Of a stretch of 20,691 bases of DNA, positions 1 to 8,505 are shown in pieces. The notes under the pieces were generated by a model. The model ran no database searches and was not told the DNA's origin. It was given only the letters and a program-made list of their open reading frames with translations. The stretch's first letter is position 1, and every line of letters begins with the position of its first letter. A program made the position numbers and the translations under genes. The stretch comes from Acetobacteraceae bacterium (GTDB taxonomy: Bacteria > Pseudomonadota > Alphaproteobacteria > Acetobacterales > Acetobacteraceae), in NCBI GenBank assembly GCA_947476855.1, contig CANJSR010000023.1, positions 1 to 20,691 on the forward strand. Direction: 5' to 3'.

Positions 1-154
1 GACTGTCCGAACAGCGCTCATTCGTCGTGGTGGCCGAAGGGCCACCATACACGACTTTGCGGTTCTGGACGAAAGAAAGTCGTGGGTGCCGGGCCTTCGC
101 CCGGCATGACGAGGTGGAGGCCGCGAGGGTCATCGCCAAGGTCGACTGGTATAA
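1..154. repeat. ~154-base dispersed repeat (extended BIME unit), left copy
   Basis: Bases 1-154 align without gaps to 18458-18611. The similarity runs beyond the 91-base BIME on both sides: a left flank containing CAGCGCT and a right flank of about 42 bases ending in CTGGTATAA. The same right flank occurs inverted at 10221-10262. The mobile or amplified unit is therefore larger than the palindromic core. The copy starts at the window edge, so its true left end is unknown. Confidence 0.75.
22..112. repeat. BIME/REP-like inverted-repeat element, copy 1A
   Basis: Two 37-base units face each other (22-58 and 76-112) across a 17-base spacer. The left unit begins TCGTCGTGG, forms a hairpin TGGTGGCC-gaa-GGGCCACCA and ends CACGACTTT. 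The right unit begins AAAGTCGTGG, forms TGCCGGGC-ctt-CGCCCGGCA and ends ATGACGA. The outer tags are complementary, so the element can fold as a stem carrying two side hairpins. The architecture matches REP pairs (BIMEs), which in other bacteria are mobilised by RAYT transposases; no such gene is present here. Open frames through it are composition artefacts. Confidence 0.85.
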
Positions 155-165
155 GGGACCTACAT

Positions 166-256
166 TCGTCGTGGCGGCCGCAGGGCCGCCATCCACGACT
201 ATGCCGTGCTGGACGAGAGAAGGTCGTGGGTGGTGGCCCTGCGGCCACCATGACGC
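166..256. repeat. BIME/REP-like inverted-repeat element, copy 1B
   Basis: This is a second 37-17-37 element directly following copy 1A. The units are 166-202 (hairpin TGGCGGCC-gca-GGGCCGCCA) and 220-256 (hairpin TGGTGGCC-ctg-CGGCCACCA). The core tag has drifted to CACGACTAT on the left and AAGGTCGTGG on the right. The 45 or so bases after it resemble the tail after copy 1A, both ending in a CTGGTAT motif, so locus 1 looks like a diverged tandem duplication of a roughly 150-base unit. No gene is seen in 1-330. Confidence 0.8.
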
Positions 257-330
257 GGTAGCAACCACAAGGGTCTACGTCAAAGCCACCTGGTATCAGG
301 AAGCTGACATCCCGCGTGCCAAAGCCCCCC

Positions 331-1947
331 TCACCCCCCGGAAGGCGGCCGCTTAATCAACCCCCAAATGCTCGGCAGTTCCCCCACCGGGATCTCAATC
401 AACGCCGGCCCCGGCCCCGCAAACGCCTCCCGCAAGGCAGCCCGCAGAGCCTCGGGCGTTTCCGCCTTCATCCCCCGCATCCCAAAGCTCCGCGCCAGAG
501 CCACAAAATCCGGATTGCGGAGGTCGACGCCGATCATCCGCCCGCCATAGGTCGTCTGCTGGATGCGCTTCACATTCCCGAAGGCGCCATCGTTCATCAC
601 GATCGCCACCACATCGATCCCATGCGCAACGGCGGTCGAAAGCTCCTGCACGTTGAACATGAAGCCGCCATCGCCGGAAATCGACAGCACCCGCTTTCCA
701 GGACACGCCACCTTGGCGCCGAGCGCGGTCGGATAGGCATAGCCGAGCGTCCCCTGAAACCCCGGGGTGATCAGCGTCCGAGGCTGGTACACATCCATCC
801 CGTACTGGATGAACGTCGCCACCTGGGTCACGTCGGTGACGATGATGCCGTCATCCGGCATCTCCTCCCGGATCACGCGGGCAAGCTGGTATTGTTGCTC
901 CAGCGTCGCGAGGCTGGCGTCCACCTCCTGCCGTACCGCCGCGACGGACGCGGCGATGGACGGCCGTTGCGCCAGCCCCTCCAGCAGCGCGTCCATCCCC
1001 GTATCGGCGTGGCAGATCAGCGTGACATCGGCCGGCGTCGGCAAGGCCGCCTGCGCGGGGTCGATGTCGATGCGGATGGTCCGAACCTCCCCCGCTCGCC
1101 CCCAGGACAGGGCTGGGGCGAGGAAGCGGGTGCCGACGATCACCGCCACGTCCACATCGGGCCACATCGCCTGACCCTCCAGCATGCCGACGGCCAGCGG
1201 ATGGCGGCTGGAGATCGTGCCCTTCCCCGTCCGGCTCATGATGACCGGCGCTTGCAGCCGTTCGGCGAAACGGACCAGCGCGTCGCTTGCCTCCATCGCC
1301 CCGGCGCCCACGAAGATCGCGGGCCGCTTGGCTCCGGCCAGCAAAGCCAACGCCGCCTTCACCGCGGCTGGATCGGGGGAGGGCCGCGGGGGTGGTTCAA
1401 AGGACTCGGGCAGGGCCACATCCTCGGACCGGGCCAGGATATCGGGGGCCATCTCGAACACCGCCGGCTGGTGCCGCCCGCCCAGCATGGAACGGAACGC
1501 ATCAGTCAGCAGCCCAGGCGCCTCGGCCGGGGACTTTGCGAGTTCAACCCAAGGCACCACGCCCCGAAGCGCCGCTTCCTGGTCGCGCAATTCGTGCGGG
1601 ATGCCCAGGCCGAGGCCGATCTGCTTCGACGGGATCTGCCCCGTCAGCGCCAGCACAGGCACGTTCGACCCTGCCGCCGTCGCCAGAGCGGCGGTCGCAT
1701 TCAGGATGCCCGGCCCGGGCACCACGGCGAACACGCCGACCTTGCCCGACGCCTGCGCGTAGCCGAGCGCCATGTAGGCTGAGCCTTGCTCATGCCGCGT
1801 GTGGAACGTGCGGATGGACTGCCGCTGCCCATACAGCGCGTCGAACAGCGGATCGAGCTGGATGCCCGGCAGCCCGAACACGGTATCGACACCGAAACGC
1901 GCCAAGGTGCGGACCACGGCCTCGCCACCCGTCATACGCTCACTCAT
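331..1947 (-). CDS. Thiamine-diphosphate-dependent enzyme, acetolactate synthase/benzoylformate decarboxylase-like
   Basis: The product (538 aa) belongs to the three-domain ThDP family that includes acetolactate synthase, benzoylformate decarboxylase and oxalyl-CoA decarboxylase; these split or join 2-oxo acids in the cytosol. The N-terminal pyrimidine-binding domain has VFGLPG and then RHEQGSAYMA, with the cofactor-activating Glu at about residue 53. The C-terminal domain has GDGGFMFN at about 425 and NDG at about 452, the usual Mg/ThDP spacing. I start at 1947 because a GGGGGAG ribosome site lies 6 bases upstream; an ATG at 1953 would sit on that site. It is divergent from the luciferase-like gene, and its 3' end abuts repeat locus 1. 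No small regulatory ALS subunit is nearby, so a catabolic decarboxylase or lyase is likelier than branched-chain synthesis. Substrate unknown. Confidence 0.85.
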   Translation of the reverse strand: MSERMTGGEAVVRTLARFGVDTVFGLPGIQLDPLFDALYGQRQSIRTFHTRHEQGSAYMALGYAQASGKVGVFAVVPGPGILNATAALATAAGSNVPVLALTGQIPSKQIGLGLGIPHELRDQEAALRGVVPWVELAKSPAEAPGLLTDAFRSMLGGRHQPAVFEMAPDILARSEDVALPESFEPPPRPSPDPAAVKAALALLAGAKRPAIFVGAGAMEASDALVRFAERLQAPVIMSRTGKGTISSRHPLAVGMLEGQAMWPDVDVAVIVGTRFLAPALSWGRAGEVRTIRIDIDPAQAALPTPADVTLICHADTGMDALLEGLAQRPSIAASVAAVRQEVDASLATLEQQYQLARVIREEMPDDGIIVTDVTQVATFIQYGMDVYQPRTLITPGFQGTLGYAYPTALGAKVACPGKRVLSISGDGGFMFNVQELSTAVAHGIDVVAIVMNDGAFGNVKRIQQTTYGGRMIGVDLRNPDFVALARSFGMRGMKAETPEALRAALREAFAGPGPALIEIPVGELPSIWGLIKRPPSGG

Positions 1948-1996
1948 GGACATCTCCCCCCGTCCTCATTCCCCCCGCATTGAGCCGATGCAGTGG

Positions 1997-2013
1997 CGCT
2001 TGTCCAGCAAGCG
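1997..2013. promoter_or_regulatory. Palindrome in divergent promoter region, possible operator
   Basis: A perfect inverted repeat CGCTTG-tccag-CAAGCG lies about 50 bases outside the ThDP gene start and 66 bases upstream of the luciferase-like gene. Its position in the only spacer shared by the two divergent 5' ends would suit a regulator controlling both. No regulator gene is present in the window and no clear -35/-10 pair is visible, so this is inference from symmetry and position. Confidence 0.3.
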
Positions 2014-2079
2014 ACGCTCGGTTGCGTGATCGGCCCGCCGGGCTTAGCGTTTCAGCGGAACGACAGGGTTGAGACGACG

Positions 2080-3156
2080 ATGAAGATTGGGATCCTCTAT
2101 ACCTCCCACCCCGACCTCGCGACGGAACCGCATCCGCATCACGCGGTGCATGCCCGCACGACGCGGGAGGTGCTGGAGGCCGAGGCGCTGGGCTTCGACA
2201 GCATCTGGATCGCGGAGCACCATTTCTCGAACAAGTACGGCATCATGCCGGACCCGTTCAGCTATCTTTGCTACCTCGCGGCCCTGACCAAGCGGATCAA
2301 ATTGTGCGCCGGCGTGATGGTCGTGCCGCTGCACCACCCGATGCGCATCGTCGAGAACGCCGCCTTCATCGACATCCTCAGCAATGGCCGCTTCCAGCTT
2401 GGCCTTGGGTCCGGCTACCGGCCCTATGAGTTCGAGGGCCTGGGCGTCGACTACGAAGCCCGCCGCGACATGCAGGAAGAGGCCATCCCTCTGATCCTGC
2501 AGGGGTTCCATGAAAAGCGGATGAAGGCGGAGGGGAAATACTACAACTTCGACATCCCCGAGCCGTATGAGATCTACCCGGTCCCGGTGCAGCTGCCGCA
2601 CCCGCCGATCTACATGGGCGCCGGCACCGATCGTTCCATGAGCCACGCGGCCCGCTGGGGCTTCGGACTGATGCAATCCACTTTGCCCGACCTGGCCACC
2701 ATCGCCGACCACATCAAGACCTACCGGTCCCACATGAAGGAGGCCGTGGCCCCCTACAACCAGAACCCCGCCTTCGGGGAAGTCGACGTCACGCGCCTGG
2801 TCTACGTCGCCCCCACCGACGCCCAGGCCAAGGCTGACAGCGCCGAGGGCGTGGTCCGCCATGTCCGCAGCTTCGTCAGCGGCGGCACCGGGCGGTATTT
2901 CGGAGAGGTCACGGCCGAACGCGACGACAACGCGCTGAGCTACGACAACCTGGTGGAGAACACGATCCTGCACGGGTCGCCCGACACGGTGATCCGCAAG
3001 ATCGAGGAGTTCCGCAAGGTCGGCGCGACGTCGATCATGCTGCACTACCCGCCCTACTACGGGCCGGAAAAGACGACGCAGATGCTGCGCCTTTTCGCCC
3101 GGGAAGTGCTGCCGCATGTGCAGGCGATGGACGCCCCGCGCCTCGCGGCGGACTGA
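2080..3156 (+). CDS. LLM-class flavin-dependent oxidoreductase (bacterial luciferase-like)
   Basis: The 358-aa product has the TIM-barrel layout of the luciferase-like monooxygenases, which use reduced FMN or F420 and oxygen to oxidise small molecules. Visible marks are MKIGILY at the N-terminus, the family's WIAEHHF near residue 45, GLGSGYRPYEFEGLG near 110, and a C-terminal GSPDTVIRKIEEFRKVGA segment typical of the group. The ATG at 2080 is chosen because the barrel's first strand begins immediately there; an upstream in-frame GTG/TTG extension would add residues with no family resemblance. It precedes an FMO-type gene by about 93 bases on the same strand, so co-transcription is plausible. 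Such enzymes usually need a separate flavin reductase, and none is evident nearby. Substrate unknown. Confidence 0.88.
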   Translation: MKIGILYTSHPDLATEPHPHHAVHARTTREVLEAEALGFDSIWIAEHHFSNKYGIMPDPFSYLCYLAALTKRIKLCAGVMVVPLHHPMRIVENAAFIDILSNGRFQLGLGSGYRPYEFEGLGVDYEARRDMQEEAIPLILQGFHEKRMKAEGKYYNFDIPEPYEIYPVPVQLPHPPIYMGAGTDRSMSHAARWGFGLMQSTLPDLATIADHIKTYRSHMKEAVAPYNQNPAFGEVDVTRLVYVAPTDAQAKADSAEGVVRHVRSFVSGGTGRYFGEVTAERDDNALSYDNLVENTILHGSPDTVIRKIEEFRKVGATSIMLHYPPYYGPEKTTQMLRLFAREVLPHVQAMDAPRLAAD

Positions 3157-3249
3157 TGGTTGGACAGTGGTCTCGGCATCATTGCCGGGGCCACCCCCCT
3201 CCGTTACCTTGTGCCGCATCTGAACGCGGGAACAAGGGTTACCAAACGG

Positions 3250-5007
3250 ATGCTAGCGGTATCGGACGCACGGGCCAGCCAGATCGTCGAGGCGTGGCTC
3301 ACCAGTTTCAACCAGGCGCTGGAGGGTCGTGACGCCACCGGCATCGCCGCCCGCTTCCGTGACGACGGGCATTGGCGCGACATCGTCGCCCTGACCTGGA
3401 AGATCGCCACCGTCAGCAACCGCGCCGCCGTCGCCGCCGCCTTCCTGTCCGCGGCCGAGGCCAACGGCGCCCGCAACTTCGCCGTCGACACCGATCGCTA
3501 CCCGCCTCGGCTGGTCGAGCGCGCCGGGGAGCAGACGATCGAGGCGATCCTGCGGTTCGAGACCAAGGTCGGTCGCGGCGCCGGCATCCTGCGGATCAAG
3601 CACGCCGACGCGGATGCCTCGCAGGCCTGGACGCTGATGACCGCCCTGCACAGCCTGAACGGCCATGATGAGGAAACCGAGCGCCTGGCGCGGGAGGAAC
3701 CGGCGTTCGAGCGGGAATGGCAGGGCCCCAACTGGCAGGACAAGCGCAACGAGTCCTCCCGCTATGCCGATCGCGATCCGACCGTCCTGATCGTCGGCGG
3801 CGGCCATGCCGGCCTGACCTCGGCCGCGTCCCTGCGCGCGCTGGGGGTGGAGGCGCTGGTGGTCGACCGCATGGCGCGCGTCGGCGACAACTGGCGGCTG
3901 CGCTACCATGGGCTGAAGCTGCACAATCAGGTCTTCAGCAACCATCTGCCCTATCTGCCGTTTCCGAAGACCTGGCCGAACTACATCCCGAAGGACAAGA
4001 TCGCCAACTGGCTCGAATTCTATGTCGAGGCGATGGAGATCGACTTCTGGACCAAGACCCGCTTTGAAGGCGCCACCTACGACGCTTCGTCGAAGTGCTG
4101 GATCGCCACGCTGAAGCTGGCCGACGGGTCGACCCGCGTGATGAAGCCCAGCCATATCATCATGGCCACCAGCGTCAGCAGCATCCCGAACATCCCGGAA
4201 ATCGCGACGATCGAGCGCTTCGGCGGCAAGGTCGTCCATTCCTCCAAGTTCGGGAACGGAGCGGAATGGCGCGGGAAGAAGGTGTTCGTGTTCGGCACCG
4301 GCACCAGCGCGCACGACATCGCGCAGGACCTGCACGGCAACGGCGCCCTGGTCACAATGGTGCAGCGCAGCCCGACCCTGGTCGTGAACGTCGAGCCCAG
4401 CGCGCAGTTGTATGACGGCATCTACTACGGCGGCGGCCCGACGATGGACGACCGCGACCTGATCAACACCTCCTTCCCGACGCCGGTGATGAAGCAGGCG
4501 CACAAGCTGCTGACGGCGAAGACGCGCGAGCTTGATGCTCCGCTGCTGGAGGGTCTGGAGAAAGCCGGCTTCCGCCTGGAATTCGGAGAGGACGGGACCG
4601 GCTGGCCGCTCAAGTACCGCACCCGCGGCGGCGGCTACTACTTCAACGTTGGCTGCTCGGAACTGATCGTGCGGGGTGAGATCGGCCTGATCCAGTACCA
4701 CGACATCGAGACCTTCACGCAGACCGGCGTCCGCATGAAGGACGGGCGTGAACTCGGCGGCGAACTGGCCGTGCTCGCCACCGGCTACAAGGGCCAGGGC
4801 GCGATGGTCGAAGCCCTGTTCGGCCCCGAGATGGCCAAGCACGTCGGCCCGGTCTGGGGCTTCGACGACAACCAGGAACTGGCCAATATGTGGATGCGGA
4901 CCCCACAGCGGGGGCTGTGGTTCACCGGCGGGTCGTTCTCCCAGTGCCGGATGTATTCGCGGTATCTCGCGATGCAGATCAAGGCGCAGGAAATCGGCCT
5001 GGTCTGA
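3250..5007 (+). CDS. FAD/NAD(P)H flavin-containing monooxygenase with NTF2/SnoaL-like N-terminal region
   Basis: The 585-aa product is an FMO/YUCCA-type flavoprotein. Residues about 10-150 look like an NTF2/SnoaL-like alpha+beta region (AWLTSFNQALEGRD, then FRDDGHWRD). The FAD Rossmann motif GGGHAG is at 183-188, the FMO fingerprint F-x-G-x3-H-x3-F at 324-334, and the NADP motif GTGTSA at 349-354. A conserved stretch with YHGLKLHNQ follows the FAD domain. The third fingerprint position is Phe, which suits FMOs rather than Baeyer-Villiger enzymes. The ATG at 3250 is preferred over a TTG at 3160, but the ribosome site is weak. It lies 93 bases after the luciferase-like gene. It probably oxygenates a small molecule using NADPH and O2. 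Confidence 0.87.
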   Translation: MLAVSDARASQIVEAWLTSFNQALEGRDATGIAARFRDDGHWRDIVALTWKIATVSNRAAVAAAFLSAAEANGARNFAVDTDRYPPRLVERAGEQTIEAILRFETKVGRGAGILRIKHADADASQAWTLMTALHSLNGHDEETERLAREEPAFEREWQGPNWQDKRNESSRYADRDPTVLIVGGGHAGLTSAASLRALGVEALVVDRMARVGDNWRLRYHGLKLHNQVFSNHLPYLPFPKTWPNYIPKDKIANWLEFYVEAMEIDFWTKTRFEGATYDASSKCWIATLKLADGSTRVMKPSHIIMATSVSSIPNIPEIATIERFGGKVVHSSKFGNGAEWRGKKVFVFGTGTSAHDIAQDLHGNGALVTMVQRSPTLVVNVEPSAQLYDGIYYGGGPTMDDRDLINTSFPTPVMKQAHKLLTAKTRELDAPLLEGLEKAGFRLEFGEDGTGWPLKYRTRGGGYYFNVGCSELIVRGEIGLIQYHDIETFTQTGVRMKDGRELGGELAVLATGYKGQGAMVEALFGPEMAKHVGPVWGFDDNQELANMWMRTPQRGLWFTGGSFSQCRMYSRYLAMQIKAQEIGLV

Positions 5008-5268
5008 CGGCGGGTTTGGTTCCTGGACCCTCCCGCCGCGCCTTCCCCGGCACCACCCTCTCCGTCGTCCCCGGCCTTGTGCCAGGATGAGGGGGAGGGG
5101 GCCGGCATTCGGTCATGAGACCCCCAACTTCCCCCATCAACGCTTGCATTCCCCCCGGGAGTCAGGCGTCTCCTCTCCGTCCCCACATCATCCGCGACTC
5201 GGCCGTCCCTCTCGCGGCGGAACCTTGCCGCATGCCGCCCAAAAACCGACCGGATACCCCGCCCGCCC
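5008..5268. other. 261-base intergenic region with hairpin and degenerate REP-like palindrome
   Basis: Immediately after the FMO stop, CGGCGGG (5008-5014) can pair with CCCGCCG (5032-5038) over a 17-base loop; there is no following T-run, so it is at best a weak transcript end. At about 5060-5095 the bases CGTCGTCCCCGGCC-ttgt-GCCAGGATGAGG resemble a decayed palindrome of another REP type. No convincing small ORF or promoter is seen before the helicase start. Confidence 0.35.
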
Positions 5269-8200
5269 ATGCCGACGCCGTTCTCCTCCCATGATCTCAG
5301 CCGCGTTTTCGACGGACGGGCGCTGACCCGAGGCCGCAGCCTCGGGCTGATGGGCGCGGTGCGGGTGGAGCTGGACGGCGACTCCATCACCGGCGTGGTC
5401 CAGGATCGCCACACACCCCAGAAGATCCGCATCACCCCCACCCTCCTCGGCCGCCGCGTGGTGTTCGACAACCAGTGCGGCTGCGGCACCCGCGGCTGCG
5501 CGCATCTGGCCGCCGCCGCCTTCGCCGCCCTCGACCAGTTCCCCGCCTTGCGCGCGCCGGAACAGCAGACCTTCCTCGACACCCTCGTCACCGCCCCGCC
5601 CGAGAAGGAACGCCAGCGCCTGGTGTTCGAACTCGCCCCCGCCGACCCGCCCAACGCCTGCATCGTCACCACGATCCTGATCGGCGAACGCACCGGCACA
5701 ATCGCGCCCACCAACCCGAACCAGATCGCCTCCGATCAGACGCGGGAGGAGAAACTGCGCGACCTGGCCTACCTGCTGGGCGACGGCACCGACTCCCGCG
5801 TGCCCGTGGCGCCGGGCCTGGTGGCGGAAGCGCTGGACGCCCTGATCCGATCCGGCCACGCGCGCTGGCATGCCGGTGGGCGGCGGCTGATCCCCGGGGA
5901 AACGCGGGTGCTGACCTCCGCCTCGGCCGCCGCCCTGCCCCCGCAATCCGCCGTCATCGTCGGCGACGCGGGGCTTTGGTATGTCGACGCCACGACCGGC
6001 GCCGTCGGCCGGGTCCGCGTCCAGGCCCCACCCCCTCCCCCCCAGCCGCGCTTCGTCCCGCCGGTCGCTCGCGCACCCGCCGAACCGCCCCGCCGCCGAG
6101 CCGGCGCCAACACGATCACCGAACAGGTCATCGTCGACCGCCCGGCCGTCCCCGTCCTGCGCCTGACCCGCTTCCCCTGCCCCGATGAGCGGGGGCGGAT
6201 GCAGATGGTCGACGCGCTGCTGCTGGAATTCGACTACGACGGCACCGCGGTCCCCTTCGACGACGACCGCCAGTTCGTCCGCGTCAACGCCCCCGGCGGC
6301 CCGATGTTCGTCCGCCGCGACACCAAGGCGGAGGCCGAGGCGCAGAACGCCATCCGCCAGACCGGCCTGGTGCAGATGCGGATGGCCGTCGCCAAATCCG
6401 AAAAGGGCCGCCTGGTCTTCCTGTTCCGCGGCCGCGACGCCGCCGAGTCCTGGACCAGCTTCGTCACGGAAAAACTCCCCGCGCTGCAGTCCTCCGGCTG
6501 GCGCAGCATGATCGACAGCAGCTTCGGCCCGCGCGTGGTCGAGGGCGTCGGCCAATGCGACATGCGCGTCGGCGACGCACCCAGCGGCGGGTTCTCCCTG
6601 GACCTGGGGATTGAGATCGATGGGAGCAGGCGGCCCTTGCTGCCCATCCTGATGCGCCTGCGCGATCGCGGCGGCATGGCCTCGGCCCGCATTGTCGATG
6701 GCGAGTTGATCACCAGCCTGGAGGACGGCCGCATCCTGCGCCTGCCGGCCGACCGGATCGCCCGCCTGCTCGCGGTGATGGAAGACCTGATCGAGGCCTC
6801 CCACCGCACCGGCGGGGACACGCTGGAACTCCCCGCGACCCAGACGGCCGATGTGCTCGATCTGGAAGACATCGTCACCACCCGCTGGCAGGACGGCGCG
6901 GCCATCGCCGAACGGGCCGCGCGGTTCCGGGCGGTGACAACCATCCCCGACGTGCCGCTGCCCGAGGGCTTCACCGCCACCCTGCGCCCCTATCAGCAGC
7001 AGGGCGTGAACTGGTTGCAGCACCTGCGGGCGAACGACCTTGGCGGGCTGCTCGCCGATGACATGGGGCTGGGCAAGACCGCGCAGACCATCGCCCATCT
7101 TTGTATCGAGGAAGCGGCCGGCCGGCTGGACTGCCCCGCCCTCGTCATCGTGCCCACCACGCTGGTGCCGAACTGGCAGGCCGAACTCGCCCGCTTCGCC
7201 CCGCATCTCCGCGTCGTCGTGCTGTACGGCATGGACCGGCACGAACGGCGGCGCGACCTGGCTGGCGTGCATGTCGTCATCACGACCTATACCGTCCTGA
7301 CCCGCGATATCGAGGAGATGGTCGAGCTGCCCTGGTACATCGTGGTACTCGATGAGGCGCAGGCGATCAAAAGCTCCACCGCCAAGGCCACCCACGCCGT
7401 CTGCCGGCTGGACACGCGCCACCGGCTTTGCCTGTCCGGCACGCCGATCGAGAACAATCTCGGCGAGTTGTGGTCGCAGTTCGCGTTCCTGATGCCCGGC
7501 CTGCTGGGCCACCGGAAGACCTTCAACCGCCGCTTCCGCGCGCCCATCGAGAAGGACGGCGACCCGGTCCGCCGCAAGCAGCTTGCCGCGCGCATCCGGC
7601 CCTTCATCCTCCGCCGCACCAAGTCCGCCGTGGCGACCGAACTGCCGCCCAAGCACACCATCCTGCGCCGCATCACCCTCGCGCCCGAACAACGCGAACT
7701 GTACGAAACCATCCGCGCGACGATGCACGAACGGGTGACGCAGGGCATCGCCGACCGGGGGATGGGGCAGAGCCATGTGCTCGTGCTCGACGCGTTGCTG
7801 AAGCTCCGCCAGGTCTGCTGCGACCCCCGTCTCGTCAAGCTCCCCTCCGCTCGGCTTATCCAAGGGTCCAGCAAGCTCGATGACCTGATGGAGATGATGG
7901 GCGAAATGATCGCCGAGGGACGGCGCATCCTGCTGTTTTCCCAGTTCACCTCGATGCTCGACCTGATGAAGCCGGCGCTGGACGCCGCCGGCCTGCCCTA
8001 CGTCGAACTGCGCGGCGACACCGCCGATCGCGCCGCCCCCGTGCGGCGGTTCGAGGCGGGGGAGGTGCCGTTGTTCCTGATCAGCCTGAAAGCCGGCGGG
8101 CGCGGGCTGAACCTGACCTCGGCCGATACCGTCATTCATTACGATCCCTGGTGGAACCCGGCGGTGGAGGACCAGGCATCCGACCGCGCGCACCGCATCG

Positions 8201-8382
8201 GGCAGACGAAATCCGTGTTCGTCTACAAGCTGATCGCCGCGGACACCGTGGAAGAACGGATCGTTGCCTTGCAGGAACGCAAGGCCGAACTGGCGAACAT
8301 CGCGCTGAGCGCGGACGGACCGGCTCTGCCGCCAATGGACGCGGATGATATTGAATTCCTGTTTGGTGCCGCCGCCGCCTGA
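5269..8382 (+). CDS. SNF2-family DEAD/DEAH-like helicase with SWIM zinc motif
   Basis: The product (1037 aa) is a complete SNF2/RapA-like ATPase of the kind that translocates on duplex DNA and remodels protein-DNA complexes. A SWIM-type zinc motif C-x-C-x4-C-x-H is at residues 70-79. Residues about 80-560 form a long, poorly conserved region with a proline-rich linker near 245-280. The motor follows: motif I DDMGLGKT near 597, motif II DEAQ at 695-698, motif III LSGTPIENN, then the second lobe with LLFSQFTSMLD and motif VI DRAHRIGQ at 972-979. The stretch upstream of the ATG is C-rich with no good ribosome site, so the start is less certain than the rest. It stands alone between metabolic genes, with no nuclease or methyltransferase partner, so a defence role is unsupported. 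Confidence 0.92.
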   Translation: MPTPFSSHDLSRVFDGRALTRGRSLGLMGAVRVELDGDSITGVVQDRHTPQKIRITPTLLGRRVVFDNQCGCGTRGCAHLAAAAFAALDQFPALRAPEQQTFLDTLVTAPPEKERQRLVFELAPADPPNACIVTTILIGERTGTIAPTNPNQIASDQTREEKLRDLAYLLGDGTDSRVPVAPGLVAEALDALIRSGHARWHAGGRRLIPGETRVLTSASAAALPPQSAVIVGDAGLWYVDATTGAVGRVRVQAPPPPPQPRFVPPVARAPAEPPRRRAGANTITEQVIVDRPAVPVLRLTRFPCPDERGRMQMVDALLLEFDYDGTAVPFDDDRQFVRVNAPGGPMFVRRDTKAEAEAQNAIRQTGLVQMRMAVAKSEKGRLVFLFRGRDAAESWTSFVTEKLPALQSSGWRSMIDSSFGPRVVEGVGQCDMRVGDAPSGGFSLDLGIEIDGSRRPLLPILMRLRDRGGMASARIVDGELITSLEDGRILRLPADRIARLLAVMEDLIEASHRTGGDTLELPATQTADVLDLEDIVTTRWQDGAAIAERAARFRAVTTIPDVPLPEGFTATLRPYQQQGVNWLQHLRANDLGGLLADDMGLGKTAQTIAHLCIEEAAGRLDCPALVIVPTTLVPNWQAELARFAPHLRVVVLYGMDRHERRRDLAGVHVVITTYTVLTRDIEEMVELPWYIVVLDEAQAIKSSTAKATHAVCRLDTRHRLCLSGTPIENNLGELWSQFAFLMPGLLGHRKTFNRRFRAPIEKDGDPVRRKQLAARIRPFILRRTKSAVATELPPKHTILRRITLAPEQRELYETIRATMHERVTQGIADRGMGQSHVLVLDALLKLRQVCCDPRLVKLPSARLIQGSSKLDDLMEMMGEMIAEGRRILLFSQFTSMLDLMKPALDAAGLPYVELRGDTADRAAPVRRFEAGEVPLFLISLKAGGRGLNLTSADTVIHYDPWWNPAVEDQASDRAHRIGQTKSVFVYKLIAADTVEERIVALQERKAELANIALSADGPALPPMDADDIEFLFGAAAA

Positions 8383-8505
8383 TCCGCGTCGTCTCGCATG
8401 CCAAGGTGGACAGAACCCACCGCGCTGTTCATCCTGAGCCTCAACAAACAACAGGACGCATTCCAAGCGTTCGGGATCGAGGCAACAAAAGTTCAGGAGA
8501 ACGGG

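Noticed and set aside
166..256. Repeated palindromes as a CRISPR array
   Set aside because: There are only two copies per locus at irregular distance, each unit is an inverted pair with a near-constant spacer sequence, and no cas gene is present.
27..356. A 109-codon plus-strand frame across repeat locus 1
   Set aside because: It is wholly made of BIME hairpins and flank; the similar peptide pieces at other loci follow from nucleotide repeat identity. No ribosome site and no protein-like codon pattern.
331..1947. Acetolactate synthase (ilvB/ilvI) assignment
   Set aside because: Motifs are shared by many ThDP enzymes, no regulatory subunit or ilvC follows, and the context is catabolic, so a specific gene symbol is not justified.
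2044..3219. A 391-codon minus-strand frame opposite the luciferase-like gene
   Set aside because: It is a shadow of the plus-strand gene, with no recognisable motif, while the plus strand encodes a full conserved barrel.
5008..5038. Strong intrinsic terminator after the FMO-type gene
   Set aside because: The stem is 7 bases with a 17-base loop and no T-run.
5269..8382. SNF2 helicase as the core of an anti-phage system
   Set aside because: No nuclease, methyltransferase, phospholipase D or other defence partner is adjacent; the neighbours are metabolic genes and a binding protein.
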